Source of the DNA: Artocarpus heterophyllus
Lineage: Eukaryota > Streptophyta > Magnoliopsida > Rosales > Moraceae
Reading direction: 5' to 3'
Length of the DNA stretch: 64,000 nucleotides
Assembly: GCA_025403435.1 (NCBI GenBank)
Contig: CM046347.1
Span: 28,236,183 to 28,300,182 of the forward strand
Every line of letters begins with the position of its first letter. Position 1 is the stretch's first letter. Under the pieces are notes generated by a model, which saw nothing but the letters and a program-made list of their open reading frames with translations, did not search any database and was not told where the DNA came from. The translations under genes and the position numbers were made by a program. Of the stretch, positions 24,862 to 36,120 are shown piece after piece.

Positions 24862-26270
24862 TTTTGGTATCCGAGCCTCCATACCTCTGTCTTGTGTTCA
24901 ATTCTAAACGAAAATTTGCTTTGCTTCACGACATAAGAGCCGTGACTTGGGTTTTATTTTTCTTTGGCATTTTTTCATTGTTACTGCTATAAAATCATTA
25001 AGTTAATGTTTTCTTAATGTTTTATGGTGAAAAACTGAGAAATTCGACCAAATTATGCAACCTGTGTATGCTGACATTGTGGCCGTGAAAATCAAAGTTT
25101 GATCAATATGCATTCTTGGTTAATTATGTGTTTTGAATTCATAAATCATCACATTATTGATTTCTGAGCATTTTGAGATTTGAAACGCCTCAAATGGACG
25201 TCGGAGGGAGGAAAAACCGTCGGGTTTTCTGTTGGGTGCGCTGGTCGCAACCGGGTAAGAACGACCCGGTTGGAGGTTGCAGACGATCCATACGACAGGT
25301 CGTTTTGCATTCGGGCAGCAAAACGACCCGTCGTTTTTTTAACTAGCGTGAGACCCTCCCAAAGCTGAACGATGGCGTTTTGGGGACCCCCCCCCCCCTC
25401 CTTAAGTCAAACGACGCCGTTTTGCTCAAAAAAAAATCCAAAAAAAAAAATTATTGTCTTTATTTAATTTTGGCTTTTGGATATGCACATAATTTTTGCA
25501 ATAATTTCATGGGAAATTCAATTTATACATTATGTGCCAAGTATTTGTTTTATGTGCATAATTTTATTGTTGTTGTTATGTACATAATTTTGAAAATACA
25601 TTTTATGCATAAATTATGAAATTAATTATGCATATCATTTAGAAAATGTTCTATATTAATGAATGTTTTATTGAAAAACATATTGTGGTAATTGTTGTGC
25701 TAATTATTGTTATATGCATTGTTTTGAGTTTTATTATGCATGTAATTAAGTTAATTAGCCTATTTAGCACAAATTGAGATTTTGTTCATAATTATTATAT
25801 TGCCTATAGAACATGCAATTTCCATGAATAATTTGTGAACAAAATTAAATGTCTAAGTGATTCATATAATTTTTGAATAATTGGAGCTTAGCCACAGCAA
25901 CTCTAATTATACAAAATTATATATTAATTAGTTCAGGATCACATTTGGTTAAAGGACATTTATTGTAATTAGTTGTACTTAATATAATAAATTTTATCCC
26001 ACAGGAATTTTTATTATATTGGTATGACTAATTGGGATAAAATATCAAATTATATTTTCTGATTTACCCACAGGGACTTAGAAAAGGGAACATAATTTGA
26101 TAGTTTTGTCATACAATTAAATGGATCTAATTGAATTAAAACTTTAGCCCACAAGCAAGTTTTATGTCATAGATTCATGATATTATGCATGATTTACATT
26201 GGTAAAGTATGATTTATGTTTATTAGCCTCAATATTTTGGATCATAAGCATGTTTATTTTAATTATGCAG
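24780..26270 (+). other. Copia-2 candidate gag exon 1 and leader intron
   Basis: The first exon would be the 10 nt ATGACTGGAG (24,780-24,789) inside the LTR, followed by a GT donor at 24,790. The candidate acceptor is the T-rich TTTTAATTATGCAG ending at 26,270. Removing these 1,481 nt joins the LTR ATG in frame to VIQPENFSDVRC and on into the gag frame at 26,366. The 3' LTR carries the same ATG-GCTGGAG-GTAATA. The intervening leader has no other supported gene. This is inference from splice signals and frame. Confidence 0.55.
24865..24876 (+). other. Copia-2 primer-binding site
   Basis: TGGTATCCGAGC, three bases after the LTR. It matches the initiator tRNA-Met primer site TGGTATCAGAGC at 11 of 12 positions. 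Confidence 0.8.
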
Positions 26271-27140
26271 TCATACAACCTGAGAATTTCTCTGACGTTC
26301 GATGTGATATCCCTGAGCTGAAAGGGGATAACTATAAGGTCTAGAATGAGAGAATTCTCCTTCACTTGGGGTGGATGGACATTGATTATGCTATAAGGAA
26401 AGACGAGCCTGTAATTACTGACACCAGCACTCAGGATGAGATTGCTCTTTATGAACGTTGGGAGCGATCTAATCGCCTTAGCGTAATGTTCATAAAGACT
26501 AAAATCTCTGCTGGTATACGTGGTTCCGTCGAACAGTATGAGAAAGTCCGGGCATTACTGAAGGCTATAGATGAGCAATTTGAAACTTCAGATAAGGCAC
26601 TTGCCAGCACCCTAATCATGAGGTTCTCATCCTTAAGGCTCACCAGTGTGAAAGGTGTGCGTGAGCACATCATGGAGATGAGGGACATAGCGGCTCAACT
26701 AAAGAACCTTGAGGTGGATATGTCTGAATCTTTCTTGGTGCACTACATTTTGAACACCCTTCCAAAACAATATGGGCCCTTTAAGATTTCCTACAATACA
26801 CATAAAGACAAATGGTCAATAAATGAACTTCTGACCATGTGTACTCAAGAAGAGGGGCGGCTTGTAATGGAAATGGGTGAAACTGCACTGACAACCACGA
26901 GAGGAAAGAATCAGAATCAAGACCAATTTCAAGCCAAGGACAAAGGGAAGGGTAAAATACCTCCCAAAGCTGTCATTAAGAAGGAATCCAAGTGTTTCTT
27001 CTATAAAAAGAAGGGACACATGAAGAAGGATTGCACGAAATTTCAGAGTTGGCTTGAGAAGAAAGGTAATCCAATCTCATTGGTTTATTATGAATCTAAT
27101 ATGGTTGATATTGTTTATAACACATGGTGGATTGATTTTG
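26271..27140 (+). pseudogene. Copia-2 gag
   Basis: The frame is open upstream of the first ATG at 26,366: from 26,271 it reads IQPENFSDVRCDIPELKGDNYKV, a typical gag start, then a TAG at 26,342-26,344 where tryptophan is expected (KVW). It continues GWMDIDYAIRKDEP and a helical gag domain (YILNTLPKQYGPF, ELLTMCTQEEGRL). The zinc knuckle reads CFFYKKKGHMKKDC, again with tyrosine for the second cysteine. Gag passes directly into protease. The nonsense codon and the altered knuckle suggest a defective capsid protein. Confidence 0.85.
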
Positions 27141-30100
27141 GATCTACAATCCATGTTTCGAATACCTTGCAGGGTATGCGAAAACTAAGGAAGCCAGTAG
27201 GAACTGAGCTAAGCATCTCTTCAAGGAAACAAGATACGTTCACATGTGGAAGCCATCGGAACATGCACCTTAGTTTAAGTAGTGGTTTTACTTTGGAATT
27301 GGATAAGACATTTTATGTTCCAAACTTTTCTAGGAACTTAATTTCTGTTTCCAGACTTGTACCTTTGGGATATTCCTTTACTTTTTCAGAAAAATGTTTC
27401 AGTTTATTTTATAAATCTGATCTTGTTGGGAATGGTATTTTGTCTGATGGTCTTTTCTCAATTAACTTGCAAAATGAACCACATCATACTGCTATGCATG
27501 TTCAATCTAGCATTAAACGTTGTGTTATAAATGAGGATTCCTCTATGTTGTGGCATCGGAGATTATGACATATCTCCATTGAGAGAATCAAGAGGTTAGT
27601 GACTGATGGAGTACTTAGTACTTTGGATTTTACTGACTTCGAGACTTGTGTGGGTTGCATTAAGGGAAAGCTAACCAACAGGTCTAAGAAAGGTGCCAAG
27701 AGGAGTTCAGAAATATTAGAAATCATACATTTAGATATTTGTAGTCCAGTAATGGACTCATATGGTCCGAGATACTTCATCTCTTTCATAGATGATTACT
27801 CACGGTACATGCATCTCTACTTGCTTCATACAAAGGATGAAGCATTAGATGCCTTTAAAGTTTTCAAGGCTGAAGTAGAGAAACAATGCGGAAAGCAAAT
27901 AAAGATCATGAGGACAGATAGAGGTGGAGAATATTATGGTAGATACACTGAGGATGGACAAGCTCAAGGTCCATTTGCAAGGTTTCTTCAAGAGCATGGG
28001 ATAGTTGCCCAATACACCATGCCTGGTTCTCCAGATCAGAATGGTGTAGCAGAAAGAAGAAACCGAACATTAATGGACATGGTAAGGAGCATGCAGAGTA
28101 ACTCCAACCTACCTAAGTCCTTGTGGACTAAAGCTCTTAACACGGCTGTGTATATATTAAACCAGGTTCCGACTAAGGCTGTCCCAAAGACGCCATTTGA
28201 GTTATGGAAAGGTTGGAAACAGAGTTTGCGACATATACGCGTTTGGGGATGTCTGTCTGAAGTAAGAGTATACAACCCACAAGAGAAGAAGCTAGATCCG
28301 AGGACCATTAGCGGATATTTCGTTGGATATGCCGAAAGGTCCAAAGGATATAGATTCTATTGTCCAACTCACAGTACTAGATTTGTGGAATCAAGGAACG
28401 CCAAGTTTCTTGAGAATGACTTGATTAGTGGGAGCGATCAATTTCAGAACATAGTTTCTGAAGGAGATCATACTGAAGCTCAACCATCTACATCAAGTGA
28501 CAGGTTGATCATAGTTCATAGCACTCCTATAGTTAAACCGAGTGTTGTACAACCGATCATTGAGGTTCCACAAATTGCTGATAATAATCTAGAAGGTCAA
28601 GTTGCTCAAGAACCACCGGAAACAATCGAGCAACAAGTTGGACAACAGATTCCTCTAGAAAATGTTGAACCAACATTAAGGAGATCTACTAGAGAAAGGA
28701 AATCGGCAATTTCTAGTGATTATGTTGAACCAACATTTGGTACGATGTAATGAAGGATGAGATGGATTCTATGGCATCCAATGGAGTCTGGGATCATGTC
28801 GAGTTGCCTGATGGTGCAAAAGCCATAGGGTGTAAATGGGTCTATAAAATGAAGAAAGACTCATTGGGCAACATCGAAAGATATAAGGCAAGACTCGTCG
28901 CCAAAGGATTCACTCAAAAGGAAGGAATCGACTACAAGGAGACCTTTTCTCCTGTATCCAAGAAAGATTCTCTCCGCATTATCTTGGCACTTGTTGCTCA
29001 TTTTGACTTAGAGTTGCAACAGATGGATGTGAAAACGGCATTTCTCAATGGTGAACTAGAGGAAGAGGTTTATATGAAACAACCAAAAGGATTCTTCTCT
29101 AGTAATGGTGAGCAGTTGGTATGTAAGCTTAAGAAATCCATATATGGGTTGAAGCAGGCCTCCTGTCAGTGGTATTTGAAATTTCATAATGTCATCTCTT
29201 CATTTGGATTTGTAGAGAACATCATGGATCAATGCATATACCAGAAGGTCAGTGGGAGTAAAATTTGTTTCCTGGTTATATGTGGATGACATTCTACTTG
29301 CAACCAATGACAAGGGTATGCTACATGAGGTAAAACAATTCCTCTCTAAAAACTTTGACATGAAGGATATTGGTGATGCATCCTTCGTTATAGGCATTAA
29401 GATACACAGAGACAAATATAAAGGCACTTTGGGTCTGTCTCAAGAGGCCTATATCAACAAAGTTTTGGAGAGATTTCGGATGAAAAATTTTTCACCGAGT
29501 ATAGCTCCCATTGTGAAGGGTGACAGATTCAATTTGAATCAGTGCTCGAAAAATGACCTTGAAAGAGAACGGATGCGCAACATTCCATATGCTTCAGCTA
29601 TTGAAAGTCTTATGTATGCTCAGGTTTGCACAAGACCTGACATTGCATTTGTTGTAGGAATGTTAGGCAGATATCAGAGTGATCCAGGATCAGACCACTG
29701 GAAGGCTGCAAAGAAGGTGATGAGGTACCTACAAGGAACCAAAGACTACATGCTTATGTATAGATGGACTGACAACTTGGAAGTCATTGGCTACTCTGAC
29801 TCTGACTTTGCTGGCTGCATTGATTCACGGAAATCAACTTCCGGATACATTTTCATGCTAGCTGGTGGAGCTATTTCATGGAGGAGCGCCAAACAAACCT
29901 TGACTGCTACTTCCACTATGGAGGCCGAGTTCGTATCCTGTTTTGAGGCTACCTCACATGGTGTATGGATCAAGAGTTTCATTTCTGGGCTTAGGATTGT
30001 GGATTCTATCTCTAGGCCATTGAAGATATTCTGTGATAATTCAGCTGTTGTTTTTATGGCTAGAAACAACAAGAGCGGTAGTCGAAGCAAACACATCGAC

Positions 30101-30259
30101 ATTAAGTATCTAGCCATAAGAGAGCGTGTTAAGGATAAAGTAGTGGTCATTGAACACATAGGCATTGAATTGATGATTGCCGATCCCTTGACTAAAGGCA
30201 TGCCACCAGTAAAATTTAGGGATCATGTGGATAGAATAGGACTTGGTTCCCTTATGTAA
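27120..30259 (+). pseudogene. Copia-2 pol (protease, integrase, RT, RNase H), broken
   Basis: The protease active site reads WWIDFGST, with Phe where copia proteases have Ser in Asp-Ser-Gly. The integrase zinc region begins MLWHRRL and is cut by TGA at 27,566-27,568 (Gly expected), then CVGC and the catalytic core ([39 protein letters not shown]). Integrase ends at 28,750. RT resumes in another frame at 28,750 ([23 protein letters not shown]). A second frameshift near 29,260 leads to 29,252-30,259 with YVDDILLATND, RNase H ([31 protein letters not shown]) and a natural-looking end GLGSLM. A short deletion probably lies at the integrase/RT join (about 28,740). Confidence 0.92.
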
Positions 30260-30524
30260 TTTTGTCATACTTTGTTGTGAAACTCTATATTTATGATATT
30301 TTCTCTTTTCAGCTTCAATTAAGTGCGCAACTTTATTTATGAGAAATATCACTAAAGTTCAGACCTAGACTAAATATAGGGTTTATTCATTAAGATAAGA
30401 GAGAAAATCTAAGAAACAAGATATATTGTGATACATGGAAGATAATACTCGTTATTTAGAGGACCTGTCGGCATGATTCATGTGTTTTGTTTCTCATTAT
30501 AGCAGTTGATGTAATACGTGGGCC

Positions 30525-30535
30525 AAGTGGGAGAA
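30525..30535 (+). other. Copia-2 polypurine tract
   Basis: AAGTGGGAGAA directly before the 3' LTR. Confidence 0.85.
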
Positions 30536-30876
30536 TGTTGAAACTTCATTTGGCCGTTTCAATTTTGGCCCATGTGATGTGGTTCACATCTCAACTACCT
30601 CACGTGTAACGGTTGGTACCAACCGTTACAACCGTGTGATGGTCACGGTTTTAAAGCATTGGGTCCCTGAGCACACAATTCAGACAGCAAAAATTACACT
30701 ATCAAGTGAAGAATTGAGAGTGCCCAGAGAACCAAGAATTCATTAAATCACAGTGTGCAAAATTTCGTGCAAAAACAGAGCAATCAAACGACAATGGCTG
30801 GAGGTAATAAATTTGATCCAATACGCTTTCCGTTTTCTTTGGTTTATGGTTGTTATAAATGTGTGAACAACTTACA
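30536..30876 (+). repeat. Copia-2 3' LTR
   Basis: TGTTGAAACTTC ... AACTTACA, 341 bp, near-identical to the 5' LTR, including the ATG-GCTGGAG-GTAATA candidate exon. Confidence 0.93.
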
Positions 30877-31999
30877 CGATTTTGAAGTTGTTATCATTTT
30901 CAATTAAGTTTTTCTGGTTGTCGATTTATTTTTTGATTTTACGGAAACATATCCTTTGGTTCAACTCATTTTCGTTTTCAGTTGTAGATGTGGTTTTCAT
31001 TCTCAAATTTGATTGTCGTTTTGAATATATATATATAAAATATGTTTTTTTTTTTTTTGGTCAGGCATGTTGTCGTTCTATCAGATACTAAGTTTGCTGT
31101 CTTATTTGGAATTAACTATGGCCCTCCAAATTTGTCTTTGGAAGTTGTCGTGTTCACCTTATAGTCGGTTTGTCCATTGGAATCAATATTGAAAAAAGAA
31201 AGGAAAAAAGTTAAATGGATTAAATACATCCACTAACGATTTAAATACAAAAGAAGACAAATTTTTTTCTTTTTTTTTTTTTGGAGAAAAACAAAACAGA
31301 TTCTTATAAGCATATTCAAAACTAAAGCAAGCCACACCCTTGAAAAAAAACACACACACTAAAGCCAAACGTGTCAGGAAGCATAACACAATTTATGGCA
31401 TTAACGTCCCCTATGTAAAAAGTTTAGAGGAGCACCTAATAGGATGTTTAGAAAGTGTAGGTTCAACATGTTTAGATCAATTATAATTTACTCCAACATT
31501 TCATTAGGTGCAAGAGAAGAAAACGACTAAACAACTTCCTGCACTCAGGCCATGAAACAACCTAATAGATACCAAGCATTTAAAATTTGCTGGAATACTT
31601 TCAAATCCGAGAAAAGATTACGTCCACACTAACACACTGTTACTTTTTTTGGTCAATAGTTACACAGTTGTTTATCCAGTCCAAGCCGTACCATCTTTGA
31701 TTCCAATTTGTCATTGAAATAATCACATAATTGCATTTTTCACTGCTCATTCTATTAAGGCAAAAGCCTATAGCTGGTGACTTTTTCTTTATTAATACAT
31801 TATGGTCCTATAATCGGACAAATAACATAGTTTAAGGTCTAATACTAAAGCTATAAAGTTTATGGTCCAAAATAAAACAATAAATATCGTGCAGGTCAAA
31901 ATTGAAATCAACCTTAATATATGCAGGCATGTGTGGAGCTAAAGTCATTTAATTTAAATAGGGAGAAAATATTTCTAAATGTGTTAGCTTTTCCTTAAC
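30877..31999. other. Intron 1 segment next to exon 1
   Basis: AT-rich intronic DNA with poly-T runs (31,047-31,060; 31,268-31,281). No gene or recognisable element. It ends at the exon 1 splice donor (GTTAAG on the minus strand, 31,999-31,994). Confidence 0.6.
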
Positions 32000-32369
32000 T
32001 AAATCGGTGGTTTCCGTTGGGCCAGAAGATTTTGGCAAAGCTGCGAGCGTCTTCTAGGCTTGTCGCATCATCAATCCCCACACTATCAATGGCAAAATTA
32101 TCCGAGTAGTGGCCTCGGAAAGGCTTCTCAGACGTGTTTTTCTGTCTACATTCTTTGGGGAAATCGAAAAGATTGTCGAGTGCGGAGAAGATTCTGTTGT
32201 GAAGCTCTAAACAAACTTCATCTGATAGTCTTGCTATGAAACAACTGTGCTCTTCCAGTGCGTCACGTATTTGTTTTCGCACCGAGAGCCATCTAATCGT
32301 GCCGGGCTTCAGGTCCTCAAGTTTGGAGCAATCTACTATTGGAATATTGGCCTGCTCTGTGGTATCCAT
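32000..32369 (-). pseudogene. 2-oxoglutarate/Fe(II)-dependent dioxygenase, exon 1 (N-terminal domain)
   Basis: The ATG at 32,367-32,369 opens MDTTEQANIPIVDCSKLE, the usual start of plant 2OG dioxygenases, where the PIVDC/PVIDF strand comes about ten residues in. The upstream in-frame extension has no ATG. It continues with LKPGTIRWLSVRKQIRDALEEH, LSDEVCLELHNRIFSALDNLFDFP, KPFRGHYSDN, SVGIDDATSLEDARSFAKIFWP and GNHRF, the complete N-terminal (DIOX_N) domain with the family's WPxGN exon end. A GT donor follows at 31,999. The 370-nt exon is fully open. Exon 2 lies 20.2 kb away beyond Copia-2, the Mutator-like element and Copia-1. The N-terminal half fits the AOP-like clade; substrate unknown. 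Confidence 0.88.
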
Positions 32370-32654
32370 AAACTTCTTGGGATCTTCAATTTTTCTATTG
32401 CTCAATTATGGAAATGAGCTCTGTACATCAGACTATAGCGTAGACATCTACTTTTGGAACGCATGAACAATTGTTCCCAATCTCTATCTATAGTAATAAA
32501 AAGAAATTGATAAAGCTGTGATGCCAATAAAAGAATTGTCTGGACCCCTCGCAATCACATCCAACTTGATCAACTTGACAATAAATTGAAATCGATAGAA
32601 TTCCAAATCCAGTCTGCCAGCCACGTCTTTTAAGTTATCGTTTCATTATCTTAT
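32370..32654. promoter_or_regulatory. Upstream region of the dioxygenase gene
   Basis: About 285 bp between the exon 1 ATG and the gypsy-type LTR. A weak TATA-like TACTATAGATAGAG (minus strand, about 32,483-32,496) lies some 115 bp upstream of the ATG. The LTR at 32,655 caps the promoter, so any more distal elements have been displaced or replaced. Confidence 0.3.
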
Positions 32655-33677
32655 TGTCACGCCCCGCAGTACGAGAGGTGACCTGGTAGGTTATTTAAGT
32701 TAATTAATTGAAAATTTAATTAAAATATGAGCTTAAGTCTTTAAATTTAATTATGAAAATATGGAAATTTTTAAATCGCTTATAATCATTAAACAGAAGA
32801 GAACATTGAGGTAAACATTAAGTAAATAATAAAGTAATAAAAGAGGCGAGTATAGGTCCCACTGACCCACAACTTGTGCACACACATAGTACTGACAATA
32901 TAGTAATACAACCACAGTCTAAGTAAAGAGAAAGTTAAAATGTTACACGCCTTGATATAATAATAATTTAAACAACCTACTAGGTCTTTCTACTGCTGTT
33001 GAGTTCTGTCTAAGGGGTCCTCTCTGAACCTAAGCTGAAATCCACCTAGTGGGAAAAGGGTTTAAAATAGATAAAACGTAAGCGAAAGGCTCAGTAGAAG
33101 AAAATATCATTAATCAGGAATCACTTGAGAAAAGAATTGAATAAATAAGGTTAAATCAAACCAATCTTACCCAAAACAGTTTATCGGTTGACCAGAAAGA
33201 ATATCATTTTCTTTTCCTAGACAAACCACATATATCACACCACTGTAGTGGCCCAATTGGGTTTTGGGACCTGCCCCCAAGGTCGCACGCTACACGACCC
33301 GGTCTTTGATATGGCATCATGCCCTTATATTCACTTCTATTATCATTTAAACCTAATTACCAGGTATTTTCATTTACATTTATTATAGGGTTCATTGTGA
33401 CATTCACCTCAATCCATGGTTTACAAAAATAACCGATAAAATAACCTTTTTCAATCAACCATTGAAAACATTTTGATAAAAACCCTTTTTAAGGCTAAAT
33501 CATCTGACACTAGGTTACCAAAGGAAAAGGGGTAGAAGTCCTACCTCAATACTCGTGCCGGTGTCTGGTCCGCTATACGTTAGCTTCGCGGAACCACAAA
33601 CGACCTTAAATAGAAACTAGGTCTATCAGTATCTAGTTTAAGATATTCTACATTACCAAACTATTTCATGGTGTCCT
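32655..33677 (-). mobile_element. Gypsy-type LTR, left part, interrupted by composite insertion
   Basis: Starts TGTCACGCCCCGCAG, a typical plant gypsy LTR end. It is broken at 33,677 by the composite copia insertion and resumes for about 26 bp at 48,374-48,399. Its last 98 bp (33,580-33,677) match 38,186-38,283 at about 80 percent by my count, and the short 48,374-48,399 piece matches what follows 38,283. This shows two copies of one LTR family. No gypsy gag or pol is present. Orientation is inferred from comparison with 8,874-10,780. Confidence 0.7.
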
Positions 33678-35217
33678 TGTTGGAAACAAAGTGCACAGCG
33701 GAATTTTAAAAAAAAATTTCATCAGAGTAATTTCTAAAACACAAGTTTGACATGTTATATATATAATTAGACAGATCTTACTAACCTCAGTGTCCTGAAG
33801 AAGCTCCGCAACCTGTGTAGAAAAGTAACGTTCAGAAGAGCCTCAATCAACTGGTCTTCTTTATTATTCTCTATCCACAACCGGAGTGAGTGTGGGCTCA
33901 CACATACAGCTCTTCCACCGGTAACTCTCCTTCCAACCAATAGAGAGAACCCAAAGCTAGTGTTCGTGATTTGTGAACAAAAGCTCTCAGGGAGTTTTTA
34001 GATGCTCACTAGAAGAGTATCACTCTTAATGTCTCAAATTGATCTCTTAGTAAATCATGAGACTCACTCCCTTTTTATAGCTATTGGTCCTAGGGTCAGC
34101 CCATATCAGATTAGGTCTCAAAAACTTTTAACAGAATCAAGTTCGGATCAATATCTGATAAGATCCGCGTGAAAACACGTAATCTTATCTCCCGCTGATC
34201 GGCAGGCCGAATATTCTGATCGGCAGGCCGAACAGGCCAGTATGGCAGGCCGACCACGTCATTCGGCAGGCCGAACTCCCGAGAAAAAATCTCCACGAAT
34301 CTTTTATTTTCAATCCAAGATTCTAAAGGATAAAGTATCAGTTTTGATTCAAATAATCTAATAGAGAAGATATCTGATCAAAACAAACTTTATCAAGATA
34401 ATCTCTAAGAAAATAAATCAATTCACAATAATTTTACAAGTTTATCTTGATCTAATTTATCCAAAATTAAATCAACTGATAAACAGACAAGAATTATCTG
34501 ATCGTAATAATTCAACAAGTTTATTTTAAATTAATTTTATTACAAAATTAATTCAACCAATAAACAGACATGAATTATTTAATTCTTACAAATTTTAAAC
34601 CAATCTGATAAATTCGACATAAGTCACCAATTATTGAAAAAGCACGCCGTGTCGTTACAGGACTTTGTGAGCTAGCAAAGGGGACCAAAATGGACCTATA
34701 AAGTTCAAGCTCATGATAATTATGAAACCCAATATCCCAGATATACATTTCACAATTATCAACTCCAACGCTACTCCACTAAAAGCTTAGAGCTGCACTC
34801 TCGAACTTTATAGAATTACGAAGCTCGTGTAGCTAAGTCTCCATGACATATTATAGTGTATCGCATCCCCATATGATCATCCATAATCGGCTTAAGGACA
34901 ATTTCTGTTTTACCTTCCCGATTATTTTTATCTTAAGTTCCATTGTCTCACCATTAGAAAACTTACCATCCAAAGATAGTATACCATTCGGTCACACCTA
35001 TGTATCCAAATGGTTTAGCGCTCCAGTTTTTCAATTACAGGACAACGCATATAAGAGGATATCATTACTCCTAAAGAGGAGCTATCAAGAGTCATGCCTC
35101 CAACGTACCGGTATGCATACCACTATTGAGATGTGGGTGTCACCCTTTGGCACATCAAAAGACACAAGTCGAGACAACAAGCTCACTATTCATCTCAGGA
35201 TTAAGATACAATACAAA
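33678..35217 (-). repeat. Truncated LTR (3' side of composite)
   Basis: Copia-1 family LTR read on the minus strand, broken at about 35,217. A complete LTR continues ACAAATGACTGTCTAAAG; here it jumps at ATGACT into ATGACTCTTG plus RT sequence, a six-base overlap. Contains the antisense frame (34,843-35,220, extended across the junction) and a motif cluster (34,196-34,275). Confidence 0.9.
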
Positions 35218-36106
35218 TGACTCTTGTTCTCGGTATCCAGATCTTTCAGGATAAGAAGAACAAAATGATAGCTTTGTCTCAAGCTGGCTACATAGATAAA
35301 ATTCTCAGGAGGTTTGTAATGCAGAATTCCAAGAAAGGTGGGCAACCATCTAGGTCTGGAATTACTCTTTCTAAGAAAGACTCTCCAAAGTCTTATGAAG
35401 AAAGAGAATACATGAAGAAGGTGCCTTATGCTTCAGCAGTGGTAGTCTCATGTATGCCATGCTTTGCACACGACCGGATATTAGCTTTACGGGCGGGATT
35501 GTAAGTCGATTTTAGGTGGATCTAGGATCGAACCATTGGGTTGCGGCAAAGCATATTTTCAAGTACCTGAGAAGGACTTGAGGGTATATGCTTGTGTATT
35601 CAGGTGAGGACTTAACTCCTCTAGGATACACTGACTCAGATTTTCAAGCCTTTCTGGATTGTAGGAAATCGACTTCGGGGTTTGTGTTTACTCTGGGCGA
35701 CAGTGCCATCAGTTGGAGAAGTGCGAAGCAAGATTGCACTTCGGATTCAACGATGGAGGCCAAGTATGTGGTGGCTAGTGATGCTTCGAAAGAAGCAGTG
35801 TGGCTCTGCAAGTTCCTTGGGGATCTTGAGATAGTTCCTGGTATGGATAAGACGGTATCACTGTACTGTGATAATAGTGCGGCGGTAGCTAATGCTAAGG
35901 AACCAAGATTTCACAAGAAGAGTAAATATATTGATAGGAAGTATCATGTGCTAAAGGACTTCATTGTGGGCGGGCATGTCATAGTGTGCAAGATCGCGTC
36001 AGAGGACAATTTAGCTAATCCATTTACAAAGACACTTACTGGGAGAGTCTTCGAGAGGCATGTGGAAGCTATGGGGATGCGAAATTTGCTGTATTTGCTC
36101 ACTTAG
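35213..36106 (+). pseudogene. Inverted pol fragment (RT end and RNase H)
   Basis: A plus-strand fragment in an otherwise minus-strand element. It begins at VLGIQIF of RT, fused to an LTR-derived ATG, runs through [21 protein letters not shown], then a one-base deletion shifts the frame (35,440-35,505). It resumes at 35,588 with YTDSDFQAFLDCRKSTSGF, SWRSAKQD, STMEAKYV, LYCDNSAAVANAKEP and the normal end NLLYLLT stop. Because the RT active site is absent it has no function as an enzyme. Confidence 0.9.
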
Positions 36107-36107
36107 T

Positions 36108-36120
36108 ACAAGTGGGAGAT
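36108..36120 (+). other. Polypurine tract of inverted fragment
   Basis: ACAAGTGGGAGAT abutting the plus-strand LTR. Confidence 0.85.

Larger units (their letters stand above)
24523..30876 (+). mobile_element. Copia-2: Ty1/copia element, unrelated to the Copia-1 family
   Basis: A 6,354-bp element with short LTRs (24,523-24,861 and 30,536-30,876), copia gene order on the plus strand, primer site and polypurine tract. By eye the two LTRs differ by about ten substitutions and two single-base indels over roughly 340 bp. Flanking pentamers (GGGTA and CGATT) do not match, so the target duplication is lost or an end is rearranged. It lies in intron 1, opposite in orientation to the dioxygenase gene. 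Its polyprotein differs clearly from that of Copia-1. Confidence 0.93.

Noticed and set aside
25180..25368. 62-codon frame in the Copia-2 leader
   Set aside because: Lies in the candidate intron, has no known motif and sits in a GC-shifted patch; no support as a gene.
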